From the NCBI RefSeq assembly GCF_041538045.1, contig NZ_JBGOSE010000010.1, positions 62,001-126,000 on the forward strand: a stretch of 64,000 bases of DNA. The letters run 5' to 3'. The translations under genes and the position numbers were made by a program. Origin of the DNA: Aliiglaciecola sp041538045. Lineage in GTDB: Bacteria; Pseudomonadota; Gammaproteobacteria; Enterobacterales; Alteromonadaceae. Every line of letters starts with the position of its first letter. Within the stretch, counting starts at the first letter, position 1. Below, piece after piece: positions 26,513 through 35,234 of the stretch. Under the pieces are notes generated by a model. The model was not told where the DNA came from and did not search any database. It worked only from the letters and a program-made list of their open reading frames with translations.

Positions 26513-26868
26513 AATTATTGAAAGATAGGTGGTGGTTGTTTTGTTAACCGTGCTGTAAATGAGCGCCGTTACTTTTTGGCTCCACCTTATCTTTATGATT
26601 TACCTGATAAATTAATTACCCCAAAAATAAATGTGGCTTAACACACACACTTTAACATAGCATTTACACAATTCTTTAACAGCATTCAATTAACCGCGCA
26701 CAAAAACCTCATAAACAACTGTTTTAAATACATAAATTAAATTTGGCACGGTAAGTGTAATACCCCACTTATGCAACAAATAATATTGTTGTTTTGTTAA
26801 TAGGCGATGCAGTTAACGCCTGTAATTAATCTAAAACGCTAAATTATCAATTAAGTGGAGATTTAAAA
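26513..26868. other. Intergenic region with long stem-loop and second sigma-54-like site
   Basis: No gene is visible. At 26521-26594 AAAGATAGGTGG and CCACCTTATCTTT could pair (one bulged base) around about 50 bases that contain smaller stems, perhaps marking the 3' end of the phosphorylase message. At 26743-26758 lies TTGGCACG-gtaa-GTGTA, related to the element in front of the operon. The EF-hand gene follows with GGAG upstream of its ATG. Confidence 0.45.
26743..26758 (+). promoter_or_regulatory. Sigma-54-like -24 element upstream of the EF-hand gene
   Basis: TTGGCACG-gtaa-GTGTAA repeats the exact -24 octamer found at 21689, but its -12 half (GTGT for TTGC) is poor. It lies about 110 bases before the EF-hand start. 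It is the second copy of this octamer flanking the glucosylglycerate operon. Confidence 0.3.
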
Positions 26869-27078
26869 ATGAAAAAAACAATTCTTATCAGCGCATTCGT
26901 TTTAGCAAGTAGTGCCGTTTATGCTCAAGAAGACAAAATTTCGATTTTAGATGCAAACGCCGATGGACGCATAAGTGTAGAAGAAGCAGCAAGTGATCCT
27001 GCATTGTCTGCAGTTTTTGCAAAATTAGATATCAATAAAGACGGTTATCTGACCCCTAGCGAATTAGCAGATAACTAA
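26869..27078 (+). CDS. Small secreted EF-hand calcium-binding protein
   Basis: A 69-residue protein with a signal peptide (MKKTILISAFVLASSAVYAQ, cleavage after residue 20) and then little more than two EF-hand loops: D28 to E39 (DANADGRISVEE) and D54 to E65 (DINKDGYLTPSE). Both loops keep Asp/Asn/Asp at positions 1, 3 and 5, Gly at 6 and Glu at 12, so both should bind calcium. The mature form of about 49 residues is a minimal calcium sensor or buffer in the periplasm. The ATG has GGAG upstream. It stands alone with about 350 bp before and 290 bp after; its partner is unknown. Confidence 0.85.
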   Translation: MKKTILISAFVLASSAVYAQEDKISILDANADGRISVEEAASDPALSAVFAKLDINKDGYLTPSELADN

Positions 27079-27102
27079 AAGTTACAACGCCTATCGCCCA
27101 CT

Positions 27103-27136
27103 ATGGCAGCATTACTATTAATTAGTGTGTTGCCAT
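27103..27136 (+). terminator. Imperfect hairpin after the EF-hand gene
   Basis: ATGGCA and TGCCAT pair at the ends of an imperfect stem that also contains ATTACTA / TAGTGTGT-like inner pairing, 25 bases after the EF-hand stop; TTTTC follows. It is a weak terminator candidate only. Confidence 0.35.
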
Positions 27137-27369
27137 TTTCAGTAAAACCTTGAGTGAAAATAATTTACCTAAAGTATCCTATTTAGACATATTTTTAATT
27201 TTTAAAATATGTTATCAATATAATCCATAACACTTGTTTACCTAATCCAGTTGCTTTATTGAGCATTAAGGTCAATAAAACAACTGTATTTGCTTTGTAG
27301 TGGTTAATCTTAAAGTACCCTCTTCGACCTAAACCAAATAATTTAGTCATTCATCAAGGAATTTACGGC

Positions 27370-28227
27370 ATGTACAAAATATTATTAGTAGCAATTTTGA
27401 TGATTTTTCAAACTTGTTATGCGCTGGCGTCCCCACTTTGGAAAGTCAGCAAAGGCAATGATCACGTTATCATCGGTGGCACTATTCATGTGTTAAGTGA
27501 AAAGGATTATCCCCTTCCTGAAAAGTTTGAAAAAGCCTATGAGGCCTCCAACACCCTAGTATTTGAATCAGATATTAGCAAAATGAACAGTCCTGAATTT
27601 CAGCAACAATCATTGCAATATATCTTACTTCAAGATGGCAAAACCATTAAAGATTTCTTATCTGAAAAAACCTACAAAGCCCTAGAAGTTCATTTGCAAG
27701 AACGAAACCTTTCCGTACAACAATTTTCAAACTTAAAACCCAGCTTTTTATCTGTAACCTTGTCCATGATTGAGTTGCAAATGATGGGCGTAAGCAGCGC
27801 CGGTGTCGATGCCTATTATTCAGCTAAAGGAATTGGCGACCAAAAACAGATTGATTGGTTTGAGCAACCAGAAGAGCAAATGGCGATGCTAGCAGACATG
27901 GGTAAAGGTGAAGAAGACGCTATGATCGCCTATGGATTAAAAGATGTGGCCAATATTAAAGAAATGATGCCCAAACTGATAGAAGCCTGGCGTGCTGGGG
28001 ATTTGCAAAAATTAGCTGAATTAGGGATTGATGAAATGGCCCGTGATTATCCTGATATATATGATCAATTACTGGTTCAACGCAATAAAAACTGGCTCCC
28101 TAAGATTGAACAGTTTTTTGGTAATCAACAAAAAGAGTTAATTTTAGTTGGCGCATTGCATTTAGCCGGTGATCAAAGTGTGCTTAAACTGCTGCAAGCT
28201 AAAGGATACAGCGTCGAGAAATATTAA
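27370..28227 (+). CDS. TraB/GumN family protein
   Basis: A 285-residue exported protein of the TraB/GumN (TIKI-like) family, some of whose members are metal-dependent peptidases. A signal peptide (LLVAILMIFQTCYALA) precedes the domain. The two family GxxH motifs are present: GGTIHVLSEKDYPLP near residue 40 and VGALHLAGDQS near the C terminus, with FESDIS and LKPSFLSVTLSMIELQ between. Mature location is the periplasm; no substrate is known for the bacterial proteins. It is a single gene closed by a strong terminator. Confidence 0.87.
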   Translation: MYKILLVAILMIFQTCYALASPLWKVSKGNDHVIIGGTIHVLSEKDYPLPEKFEKAYEASNTLVFESDISKMNSPEFQQQSLQYILLQDGKTIKDFLSEKTYKALEVHLQERNLSVQQFSNLKPSFLSVTLSMIELQMMGVSSAGVDAYYSAKGIGDQKQIDWFEQPEEQMAMLADMGKGEEDAMIAYGLKDVANIKEMMPKLIEAWRAGDLQKLAELGIDEMARDYPDIYDQLLVQRNKNWLPKIEQFFGNQQKELILVGALHLAGDQSVLKLLQAKGYSVEKY

Positions 28228-28239
28228 TTTAGTCTATTA

Positions 28240-28276
28240 GGTAGTTATCAAGCTCTTTGTTGCTAACTACCTTTTT
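28240..28276 (+). terminator. Rho-independent terminator after the TraB/GumN gene
   Basis: GGTAGTTA and TAACTACC form a perfect 8-bp stem around a 16-base loop, directly followed by TTTTT, just after the stop. Confidence 0.85.
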
Positions 28277-28381
28277 AACAAGGCAATTATAACTCATCTT
28301 TTATCTATTTTGATTTGGTAACCCACAAAAATCACGCTATATTATTGCCCTCTTTTAGTTCTTTTCTTAGTGTTAATTTGA

Positions 28382-29608
28382 ATGAAAAATCGTGACTCTA
28401 GCAAACCGACTTTAATGCCAATTGATAACGCACTTTCTGAAATGCTTCAGCAATGCGATGCTTTACTTGAGCGCGAATCAATTTCGGTGCTTGATGCATT
28501 GGACCGAATTACCGCTGAAGCTATTTTTGCGAAACTACAAGTGCCTCCTAAAAATAATTCAGCGATGGATGGGTTTGCATTTCACGTTAACCAAGAACTG
28601 CCTGCTGACACAAAACTAATAATTCAAGGACAAGCTCTGGCCGGAAATCCGTTTAATGAAGAAGTAAAAGCAGGACATTGCGTCAGAATAACCACAGGCG
28701 CGATCCTTCCCCCCGGCACGAATACGGTTATGATGCAGGAAAACGTGCAAATCAACGAAAATAACATTGTGTTGAATCAAGCATCGAAAGCGGGTAACAG
28801 TGTTCGTTTGGCCGGTGAAGATATCCAATTAGGCCAGCAAGTTATTGCCGCTGGAGAAAAGCTAACGCCAGCCCACATGGCATTGTTAGCCTCAATTGGC
28901 GAGCCCACAGTATGGGTAATTCGTCGCCCCAAAGTGGCTATAGTTGTCACTGGAGATGAGCTAGTTCCGCCGGGAAAAAAATTAGAAAATGGTCAAATAT
29001 ATGAAAGTAACCGATTTGCGCTGCAAGGCTTATTACAGCAACTAAATGTTGAAATTCAACATTACGGCATAGTGGAAGATGCTCCTAAAAAAATCGTAGA
29101 TGTTCTTTTAGATGCAAGCGAAAATGCAGATCTCATATTATCCTGTGGGGGTGTATCCGTTGGAGATGCCGATTACGTAAAACAGGTATTAGCCAAAATT
29201 GGGCAGATTAATTTTTGGAAAGTGGCCATTAAGCCCGGAAAACCTTTTGCTTTTGGAACCATTAATAACGCTATCTTTTGCGGATTACCCGGTAACCCTG
29301 TCTCTTCTTATGTCACTTTCCAGAAATTAGTGACACCGCTACTGCATAAACTAATGGGTCGTTCCCCCCTTGAAGTGCACACCATTAACGCAACATGCGC
29401 TGAACCTATTTATAAACGAGCTGGGCGGGCTGATTTTCAAAGAGGCATAGCTTATCAGGACGAATACGGTGAATACTGGGTCAAACCTAACGGTAGCCAA
29501 GGTTCAGGGATCATGTCGTCTATTGCCAATGCAAATTGTTATATCCTCCTTGAAAAAGAACAAACCAACCTGCCAAAAGGTGCAAAAACTAAGATTGAAT
29601 TATTTTGA
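28382..29608 (+). CDS. moeA: Molybdopterin molybdotransferase MoeA
   Basis: MoeA inserts molybdate into adenylylated molybdopterin. The 408-residue protein shows the four-domain MoeA pattern: PPKNNSAMDGFAF near the N terminus, HCVRITTGAILPPGTNTVMMQE, VVTGDELVPPG, LILSCGGVSVGDADYV (the MoaB/MogA-like domain), KPGKPFAFG and GLPGNPVSS, then a C-terminal beta domain. It is separated from the moaA-E operon by the glucosylglycerate genes and lies on the other strand. Its stop overlaps a TTG start of the MATE transporter (TTGA), an unexpected coupling of cofactor synthesis with an exporter. Confidence 0.95.
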   Translation: MKNRDSSKPTLMPIDNALSEMLQQCDALLERESISVLDALDRITAEAIFAKLQVPPKNNSAMDGFAFHVNQELPADTKLIIQGQALAGNPFNEEVKAGHCVRITTGAILPPGTNTVMMQENVQINENNIVLNQASKAGNSVRLAGEDIQLGQQVIAAGEKLTPAHMALLASIGEPTVWVIRRPKVAIVVTGDELVPPGKKLENGQIYESNRFALQGLLQQLNVEIQHYGIVEDAPKKIVDVLLDASENADLILSCGGVSVGDADYVKQVLAKIGQINFWKVAIKPGKPFAFGTINNAIFCGLPGNPVSSYVTFQKLVTPLLHKLMGRSPLEVHTINATCAEPIYKRAGRADFQRGIAYQDEYGEYWVKPNGSQGSGIMSSIANANCYILLEKEQTNLPKGAKTKIELF

Positions 29609-30972
29609 CTAATTTAAAAATTGAATTAAAACAACTCGTAAGTCTTACCTGGCCACTTCTTATCGCGCAAATTACGCAAACACTGATGGGCGTATCAGAC
29701 ACTATTATGGCAGGACGCTACTCAGCAACGGACATGGCGGCGGTAGCCATAGGATTTAGTATTACCATACCCATTTTGTGCTTTGTACAAGGCCTAGCCA
29801 TGGCTATTCCGCCAATAGTGGCTAAATTGCACGGTGCGGGGAAAACAGAAAAAGCGGCCTTTAAAGTTCATCAAGCTACTTTTTTGATTATTCCAGTATC
29901 ACTTTGTATCACTCTCAGTGTGTTTTATCTTGAGTATTGGTTTTCTTTCATGGATATAGAAGACAACTTACGCAATATCACTGTTGAATACATGAAATAT
30001 ATCGTTATATCCGCCCCTGCCTTTGCTGGATATCAAATATTACGCAACTATTGTGAAGGATTGTCGTTCACTAAACCGACGATGATCATCATGGGGTTAG
30101 GTTTAATTATCAATATTCCAGCCAACTATATATTTATATACGGTAAATTTGGTATGCCAGCTATGGGTGGCGTGGGATGTGGCTTGGCCACAAGTTTAGT
30201 GTTTTTTACTATGTTTGTTGGCACAGCTTGCTATATTCACTTTTCCAAACGCATCAATAGCAATTTATTTCACGGCTGGTCTAAACCTAATATCCAACAG
30301 ATTTACAGTACCTTAAAATTGGGCCTTCCCATAGCACTGACCTTACTTTTTGAAGTGACGCTTTTTGGTGTAGTTGCCTTACTTTTATCGCCCCTTGGGC
30401 CACTAACGGTAGCTTCTCATCAAATTGCACTTAATTTTTCAGCCACAATGTTTATGTTCCCATTAAGTTTAGGCATGGCCACCACCATACGTGTAGGTCA
30501 TTTTTGGGGTAAACAGGATCAAGTAGGTGCCGCATTGGCTACAAAAACAGCCATTTTATTAGGGCTTTTTATTGCCTGTTTCACCGCATTGTTAACGATT
30601 GTCGCTAAAGAACAAATATCAATGCTCTACACTGAAAATAGACAGGTAATTGAGTTGGCCATGAATTTAATGACATTGGCAGCCATGTTTCAACTTTCCG
30701 ATTCTGTACAAGCAATCTCAGCAGGTGCATTACGGGGATACAAAGATACAACTGCGATGTTCATTATTTGCTTTTTTGCATATTGGGGCGTGGGTTTGCC
30801 AACCGGAATAATTCTAGCGCTAACCGATTTTATTGTACCTGCTTTAGGTGCATCTGGATTCTGGATCGGTTTTATTTGCGGGTTAACAAGTGCCGCTATT
30901 ATGTTGGGGTTCAGATTGAGTGTTATTCAAAAACGATTGAGATTACACCCTGAAATATTTGACAATGCTTAA
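29605..30972 (+). CDS. MATE family multidrug/sodium antiporter (NorM-like)
   Basis: A 455-residue inner-membrane protein with about twelve hydrophobic segments, belonging to the MATE family that exports organic cations in exchange for Na+ or H+. NorM-type signatures include SLTWPLLIAQITQTLMGVSDTIMAG at the N terminus and, halfway, LGLPIALTLLFEVTLFG and VASHQIALNFSATMFMFPLSLGMA; QAISAGALRGYKDT follows. The TTG start at 29605 overlaps the moeA stop, and no better start with a Shine-Dalgarno is close. A strong bidirectional terminator follows. Substrate unknown. Confidence 0.9.
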   Translation: MTNLKIELKQLVSLTWPLLIAQITQTLMGVSDTIMAGRYSATDMAAVAIGFSITIPILCFVQGLAMAIPPIVAKLHGAGKTEKAAFKVHQATFLIIPVSLCITLSVFYLEYWFSFMDIEDNLRNITVEYMKYIVISAPAFAGYQILRNYCEGLSFTKPTMIIMGLGLIINIPANYIFIYGKFGMPAMGGVGCGLATSLVFFTMFVGTACYIHFSKRINSNLFHGWSKPNIQQIYSTLKLGLPIALTLLFEVTLFGVVALLLSPLGPLTVASHQIALNFSATMFMFPLSLGMATTIRVGHFWGKQDQVGAALATKTAILLGLFIACFTALLTIVAKEQISMLYTENRQVIELAMNLMTLAAMFQLSDSVQAISAGALRGYKDTTAMFIICFFAYWGVGLPTGIILALTDFIVPALGASGFWIGFICGLTSAAIMLGFRLSVIQKRLRLHPEIFDNA

Positions 30973-31042
30973 GGTTTTTTAGACTAAACCGGTGACAATA
31001 GAGCTTTCAAAAAAAGGTTTAAACACATCTGTCTCACCAACA

Positions 31043-31076
31043 AAAAAAGCTTGTAATAAATACAAGCTTTTTTCAT
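31043..31076. terminator. Bidirectional terminator between the MATE gene and eda
   Basis: AAAAAAGCTTGTA and TACAAGCTTTTTT form a perfect 13-bp inverted repeat with a 5-base loop, with A-run on one side and T-run on the other, so it can end transcription from both convergent genes. Confidence 0.93.
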
Positions 31077-31094
31077 TTCTGTGGCTAAAAAACA

Positions 31095-31748
31095 CTACTT
31101 AGAAAGTGTTTTAGCACCTTCAACCGCCGCTTTAGCAAGCTCAGTGATACGATCCCAATCACCCGCTTCAACCGCATCGTCTGGCACCAACCAAGAACCG
31201 CCAGCACACTGAACGTTTGGCAAAGCCAAGTAATCTAAATAATTATTCGGACCGATTCCACCTGTTGGACAAAACGTGATATCAGGGAAAGGACCGCCAA
31301 TAGATTTCAGCGCTTTTATACCACCTGAAGCTTCTGCAGGGAAAAACTTAAAGTGTGTGTAACCGATATCCAATCCAGTCATCAGCTCAGATATTGAAGC
31401 TATACCTGGGATTAGAGATATTGAACAACGTTTGCCTGCTTCCAATAAGCTGGTAGTCATCCCTGGGCTAATTGCAAAAATAGCGCCTGCTTCTTCAACT
31501 TGCTTTAACTGCGCTTCGTTAGTCACTGTACCAGCACCAATAATGGCTTCAGGAACTTCAGTGGCGATTTTTTTGATCACATCAAGAGCGATTTCAGTGC
31601 GTAATGTCACTTCAAGTACTTTAATGCCGCCTTTTATTAAAGCTTTTGCAACAGGTACTGCATGTTCAATATTTTTGATAACTAATACAGGTACGACTGG
31701 CCCCTGACTAAAAACTTCTTGCGAACTCATTTTCCAATTAAATGACAT
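31095..31748 (-). CDS. eda: KDPG/KHG aldolase Eda
   Basis: Eda cleaves 2-keto-3-deoxy-6-phosphogluconate into pyruvate and glyceraldehyde 3-phosphate, the last step of the Entner-Doudoroff pathway. The Schiff-base lysine is K134 in HFKFFPAEASGG, the catalytic glutamate E46 in LEVTLRT; IGAGTV, SPGMT and CPTGGIG complete the (beta/alpha)8 barrel. At 217 residues it is of normal length. It is the last gene of zwf-pgl-edd-glk-eda, five bases after glk. Confidence 0.95.
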   Translation of the reverse strand: MSFNWKMSSQEVFSQGPVVPVLVIKNIEHAVPVAKALIKGGIKVLEVTLRTEIALDVIKKIATEVPEAIIGAGTVTNEAQLKQVEEAGAIFAISPGMTTSLLEAGKRCSISLIPGIASISELMTGLDIGYTHFKFFPAEASGGIKALKSIGGPFPDITFCPTGGIGPNNYLDYLALPNVQCAGGSWLVPDDAVEAGDWDRITELAKAAVEGAKTLSK

Positions 31749-31753
31749 ATTGC

Positions 31754-32707
31754 TTACTCCTTATGATTCTGTTGTAAATAGGCAGCTGCGCCCAGTAAAC
31801 CATGATCAGGTTCTGTAATGATGTAGGTTGGAATGTTAGAGACATAATGTCTAAATCGTCCCTTGTCTTCAAAACGAGCACGAAACTTACTACTTTTAAT
31901 AAAGTCAACAAAACGTGAAGCAATACCACCACCGATATATACGCCGCCATAGGTTGCTAAATTAAGCGCTAAGTTACCTGCAAAACTACCCATAATTTTG
32001 CAAAACTGCTGCAATGTTTCTACGCAGATTTCACATTCTTCAGATAGCGCTTTTTCAGTAATTTGGGCTGGATCAGCAAAAATAGCTGCTTGCTGATGTT
32101 TCTCTGCCAACCCTTCATAGATATGTACGATGCCACGGCCTGATAAAACCTCTTCAGCAGACACATGCCCTAATTTCTTTTTTAGATAATGCCAAATAGC
32201 GAATTCATTCTCGTCATTTGCGGCAAAATCAACATGTCCGCCTTCGCCATCTAGTGCTTTCCAACCTTTATCCGTAAAAGTGAGGTGTTCTACACCTAAA
32301 CCCGTACCTGGTCCAAAAACAGCAATATTGGCATTCAATTTTGGCGCACCAGCGCCAATTTGAACTTTTTGATCATCCTTTAACACTGGCAATGAATGCG
32401 CCACAGAAGTGAAGTCATTAATAACCCCCAGCCAATCCAAAGATAAACCTTTGGTTAGCTGGTCAATGGAAAACTCCCATGTGTGATTGGTCATTTTTAC
32501 CCAGTCACCAATTACAGGGCATGCAATGGCGATACAACCATAACTAAATTCAATTTCAGGAAATTCATTGAAGTAATACTTAATTGCATCTTCAATAGTT
32601 GGAAAATCAACACATAAGTACTTTCTAATATTCAGCAACTTATGGCCGTCAACTTGGCAAATACGAATATTTGTTCCACCGACATCAGCTACAAATTTAG
32701 AGGTCAT
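31754..32707 (-). CDS. glk: Glucokinase
   Basis: Glk phosphorylates cytosolic glucose with ATP. The family pattern is complete: FVADVGGTNIRICQV (ATP phosphate binding), ACPVIGDWVKMTNHTW, GVINDFTSVAHSLP, VFGPGTGLGVEHL and GEGGHVDFAA. The start is the ATG at 32707, whose first bases overlap the end of edd by 11; a longer frame to 32755 would run into edd. This gives 317 residues, normal for the family. A glucokinase within the Entner-Doudoroff operon suggests that internal glucose is sent into that route. Confidence 0.94.
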   Translation of the reverse strand: MTSKFVADVGGTNIRICQVDGHKLLNIRKYLCVDFPTIEDAIKYYFNEFPEIEFSYGCIAIACPVIGDWVKMTNHTWEFSIDQLTKGLSLDWLGVINDFTSVAHSLPVLKDDQKVQIGAGAPKLNANIAVFGPGTGLGVEHLTFTDKGWKALDGEGGHVDFAANDENEFAIWHYLKKKLGHVSAEEVLSGRGIVHIYEGLAEKHQQAAIFADPAQITEKALSEECEICVETLQQFCKIMGSFAGNLALNLATYGGVYIGGGIASRFVDFIKSSKFRARFEDKGRFRHYVSNIPTYIITEPDHGLLGAAAYLQQNHKE

Positions 32708-34532
32708 GTTGATTACCTGAACCAGCGAACAAAGAACAAGCGCCTTGCTCTGCACCTGTTAATGAATTACGCATTGAGGCGAACATTTCGCGCCCCATAC
32801 CCACTTGGTGTTTGTCAGTTTGAGCAACCTTGGTTTTGCGCTTAGCAAGCACTTCTGCATCAACCAATAAACTCATATCACCTGTTTCGGTGTTAAGTTC
32901 GATTAAGTCACCGCTTTCAACTTTGGCTAGCAATCCACCATGGTAGGCTTCTGGCGTCACGTGGATAGCTGCAGGCACTTTTCCTGAAGCACCAGACATA
33001 CGACCGTCGGTAACTAATGCTACCTTAAAGCCTTTATCCTGCAGCACACCTAGTGGTGGTGTTAAACTATGTAATTCTGGCATACCAATGGCTGCTGGGC
33101 CCTGGAAGCGAACCACAACGATACAGTCTTTATCCAAATCACCCGCTTTAAATGCATCAGCTAATTCGAACTGATCTTCAAACACCACCGCGGGAGCTTT
33201 GATCTTACAATGGGGTTCACGTAGAGCGGATGTTTTCATTACTGCTCGGCCTAAATTGCCATGTAATACCGATAAACCACCATCGGGTTTAAAGGGCTTA
33301 GCAACCGATGAAATCACTTCCGTATCGAACGACTCAGCAGGACCATCTTGCCAAGTCAATTCACCATCTTTCAAGGTAGGTTCTTTAGTATATTGTTCTA
33401 ACCCTTCACCGCAGATAGTTTTCACATCATTATGCAGTAAACCAGCACTAAGTAGTTCTTTGAACAGCACAGACATTCCGCCTGCAGCAGTAAAGTGATT
33501 AATATCAGCAGAACCGTTGGGGTAAATACGAGTTAACAAGGGCACAGCGTTAGAAATATCAGAAAAATCATCCCAGTTTATTTCATATCCAGCTGACCGC
33601 GCCACAGCAACTAAATGCATGGTGTGGTTAGTTGAACCACCAGTGGCTAACAATGCAACCAAACCATTCACCAACGCTTTAGCATCTACAATATGGCCAA
33701 TAGGTGTGTAGTTATCCCCTAAATCAGTCAATCGAGTGACTTGACGGGCTGCAGCTTTAGTTAATTCATCCCGTAAATCAGTTCCTGGATTAACAAAAGA
33801 GGAACCAGGTAAATGTAGCCCCATCACTTCAACCACTAATTGGTTACTGTTTGCGGTACCGTAAAAGGTACAAGTACCTGCTGAGTGATAGCTTTTAGAC
33901 TCAGATTCAAGTAACTCTTTGCGCCCTACTTTACCCTGGGCAAACATTTGGCGGACCCGCGCTTTTTCTTTATTGGGTAGACCTGACGGCATTGGACCAG
34001 CAGGAACAAAAACAGTAGGAAGGTGACCAAAACTCAATGAGCCCATTAATAACCCAGGGACAATTTTGTCACAAATCCCCAACATCAATGCACCGTCGAA
34101 CATATTATGAGACAGTCCAACAGCAGTTGAAAGTGCAATTACGTCACGGCTCATCAGGCTTAAATCCATACCAGGATTACCTTGAGTAACACCGTCACAC
34201 ATTGCCGGAACTCCGCCAGCAAACTGCGCAACACTGCCAATATCACGAATCGCGTCTTTTAAAATTTGCGGATAAGCTTCATAAGGCTGGTGCGCCGAGA
34301 GCATGTCATTATATGACGATACAATAGCAATATTCGATTTTGTTAAGCTGGTTAAATCAGCCTTATCTTCAGTATTACAGGCAGCAAATCCATGGGCTAA
34401 GTTACCACAAGATAAAACACCACGATGTGGCCCTTGCAAGCGTGCGCTTTCAATTTTATCAAGATAATTTTGTCTGGATTGTCGACTTCTTTCGATAATC
34501 CGCTCGGTTACTTCTTGAATCACAGAATTCAT
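32697..34532 (-). CDS. edd: Phosphogluconate dehydratase Edd
   Basis: Edd dehydrates 6-phosphogluconate to KDPG using a [4Fe-4S] cluster. The 611-residue protein has the IlvD/Edd patterns: IVSSYNDMLSAHQPYEAYP, GVPAMCDGVTQGNPGMDLSLMSRD, MFDGALMLGICDKIVPGLLM, HSAGTCTFYGTANSNQ, LATGGSTNHTMHLVA and VTDGRMSGASGKVPAAIHV; the three cluster cysteines lie in the CDG, ICDK and GTCTF segments. I take ATG 34532 (AGGA upstream) instead of the longer frame to 34553, which would overlap pgl. Eight bases follow the pgl stop. Confidence 0.95.
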   Translation of the reverse strand: MNSVIQEVTERIIERSRQSRQNYLDKIESARLQGPHRGVLSCGNLAHGFAACNTEDKADLTSLTKSNIAIVSSYNDMLSAHQPYEAYPQILKDAIRDIGSVAQFAGGVPAMCDGVTQGNPGMDLSLMSRDVIALSTAVGLSHNMFDGALMLGICDKIVPGLLMGSLSFGHLPTVFVPAGPMPSGLPNKEKARVRQMFAQGKVGRKELLESESKSYHSAGTCTFYGTANSNQLVVEVMGLHLPGSSFVNPGTDLRDELTKAAARQVTRLTDLGDNYTPIGHIVDAKALVNGLVALLATGGSTNHTMHLVAVARSAGYEINWDDFSDISNAVPLLTRIYPNGSADINHFTAAGGMSVLFKELLSAGLLHNDVKTICGEGLEQYTKEPTLKDGELTWQDGPAESFDTEVISSVAKPFKPDGGLSVLHGNLGRAVMKTSALREPHCKIKAPAVVFEDQFELADAFKAGDLDKDCIVVVRFQGPAAIGMPELHSLTPPLGVLQDKGFKVALVTDGRMSGASGKVPAAIHVTPEAYHGGLLAKVESGDLIELNTETGDMSLLVDAEVLAKRKTKVAQTDKHQVGMGREMFASMRNSLTGAEQGACSLFAGSGNQHDL

Positions 34533-34540
34533 ATGTTTTC

Positions 34541-35233
34541 CTAAGCAGCCCAAATAAGTTTCACATCAGTATTATTAAAGACGGCTCGAATAGGCATTTC
34601 CAAGGCGTCATCACTTTGCTTTGCAATATCAATAATACGTTTTTTAGACTCACCCACTAAATGTAAAAAGATATTTTTACTGTTGAGAATACTCTTTAAG
34701 GTTAGTGACATTCTTTGATTTGGCGCGGTGGTGGGCGTAACTGCAATATAATCACTTTCTATATTGGTATTTAACCCTTGCTCTATTTGCTCAGAGCAAG
34801 GGAATAAAGAAGCGGTGTGACCATCTTCACCCATACCGAGAATAAGCACGTCAAAAGGCGTTTTTATTTTAACCAGATTTTCATTTAAAACAGACACGGC
34901 ATTACGAGCATCCGTTTCGGAGGTTTTCAAACCATAAAAGGTTGCCGCAGCCGCTTTATTAATTAGTAGCTCACGTTTCACCATTGCTGCATTACTTGCT
35001 GGGTCACTTTCCTCTACCCAACGTTCGTCAACTAGAGTGATATCGACTTTCTCCCAATCTAACGCTTGGGTCGATAGTTGATTAAACAACTTAGCAGGCG
35101 TCCGTCCTCCAGAAACGGCTAAGCTTGCACGACCATTTTTGGCGATGCCTGCTTTTAAGATATCAGCTATTTGTACTGATAAATCTAGGTTCAATTGTTC
35201 GACAGAAGAAAACTTAGTTTCAATTAAAGCCAT
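34541..35233 (-). CDS. pgl: 6-phosphogluconolactonase
   Basis: Pgl hydrolyses 6-phosphogluconolactone to 6-phosphogluconate. This is the DevB/NagB-fold type (230 residues) with ASLAVSGGRTPAKLFNQL, ITLVDERWVEESDPASNAAMV, and LILGMGEDGHTASLFPCS, which holds the catalytic histidine. It sits one base after zwf and just before edd, so the three enzymes that turn glucose 6-phosphate into KDPG are made together. Confidence 0.94.
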   Translation of the reverse strand: MALIETKFSSVEQLNLDLSVQIADILKAGIAKNGRASLAVSGGRTPAKLFNQLSTQALDWEKVDITLVDERWVEESDPASNAAMVKRELLINKAAAATFYGLKTSETDARNAVSVLNENLVKIKTPFDVLILGMGEDGHTASLFPCSEQIEQGLNTNIESDYIAVTPTTAPNQRMSLTLKSILNSKNIFLHLVGESKKRIIDIAKQSDDALEMPIRAVFNNTDVKLIWAA

Positions 35234-35234
35234 A

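Noticed and set aside
31738..31950. Hydrophobic minus-strand frame overlapping the 3' end of glk
   Set aside because: Out-of-frame reading of glk; no ribosome site and no independent context.
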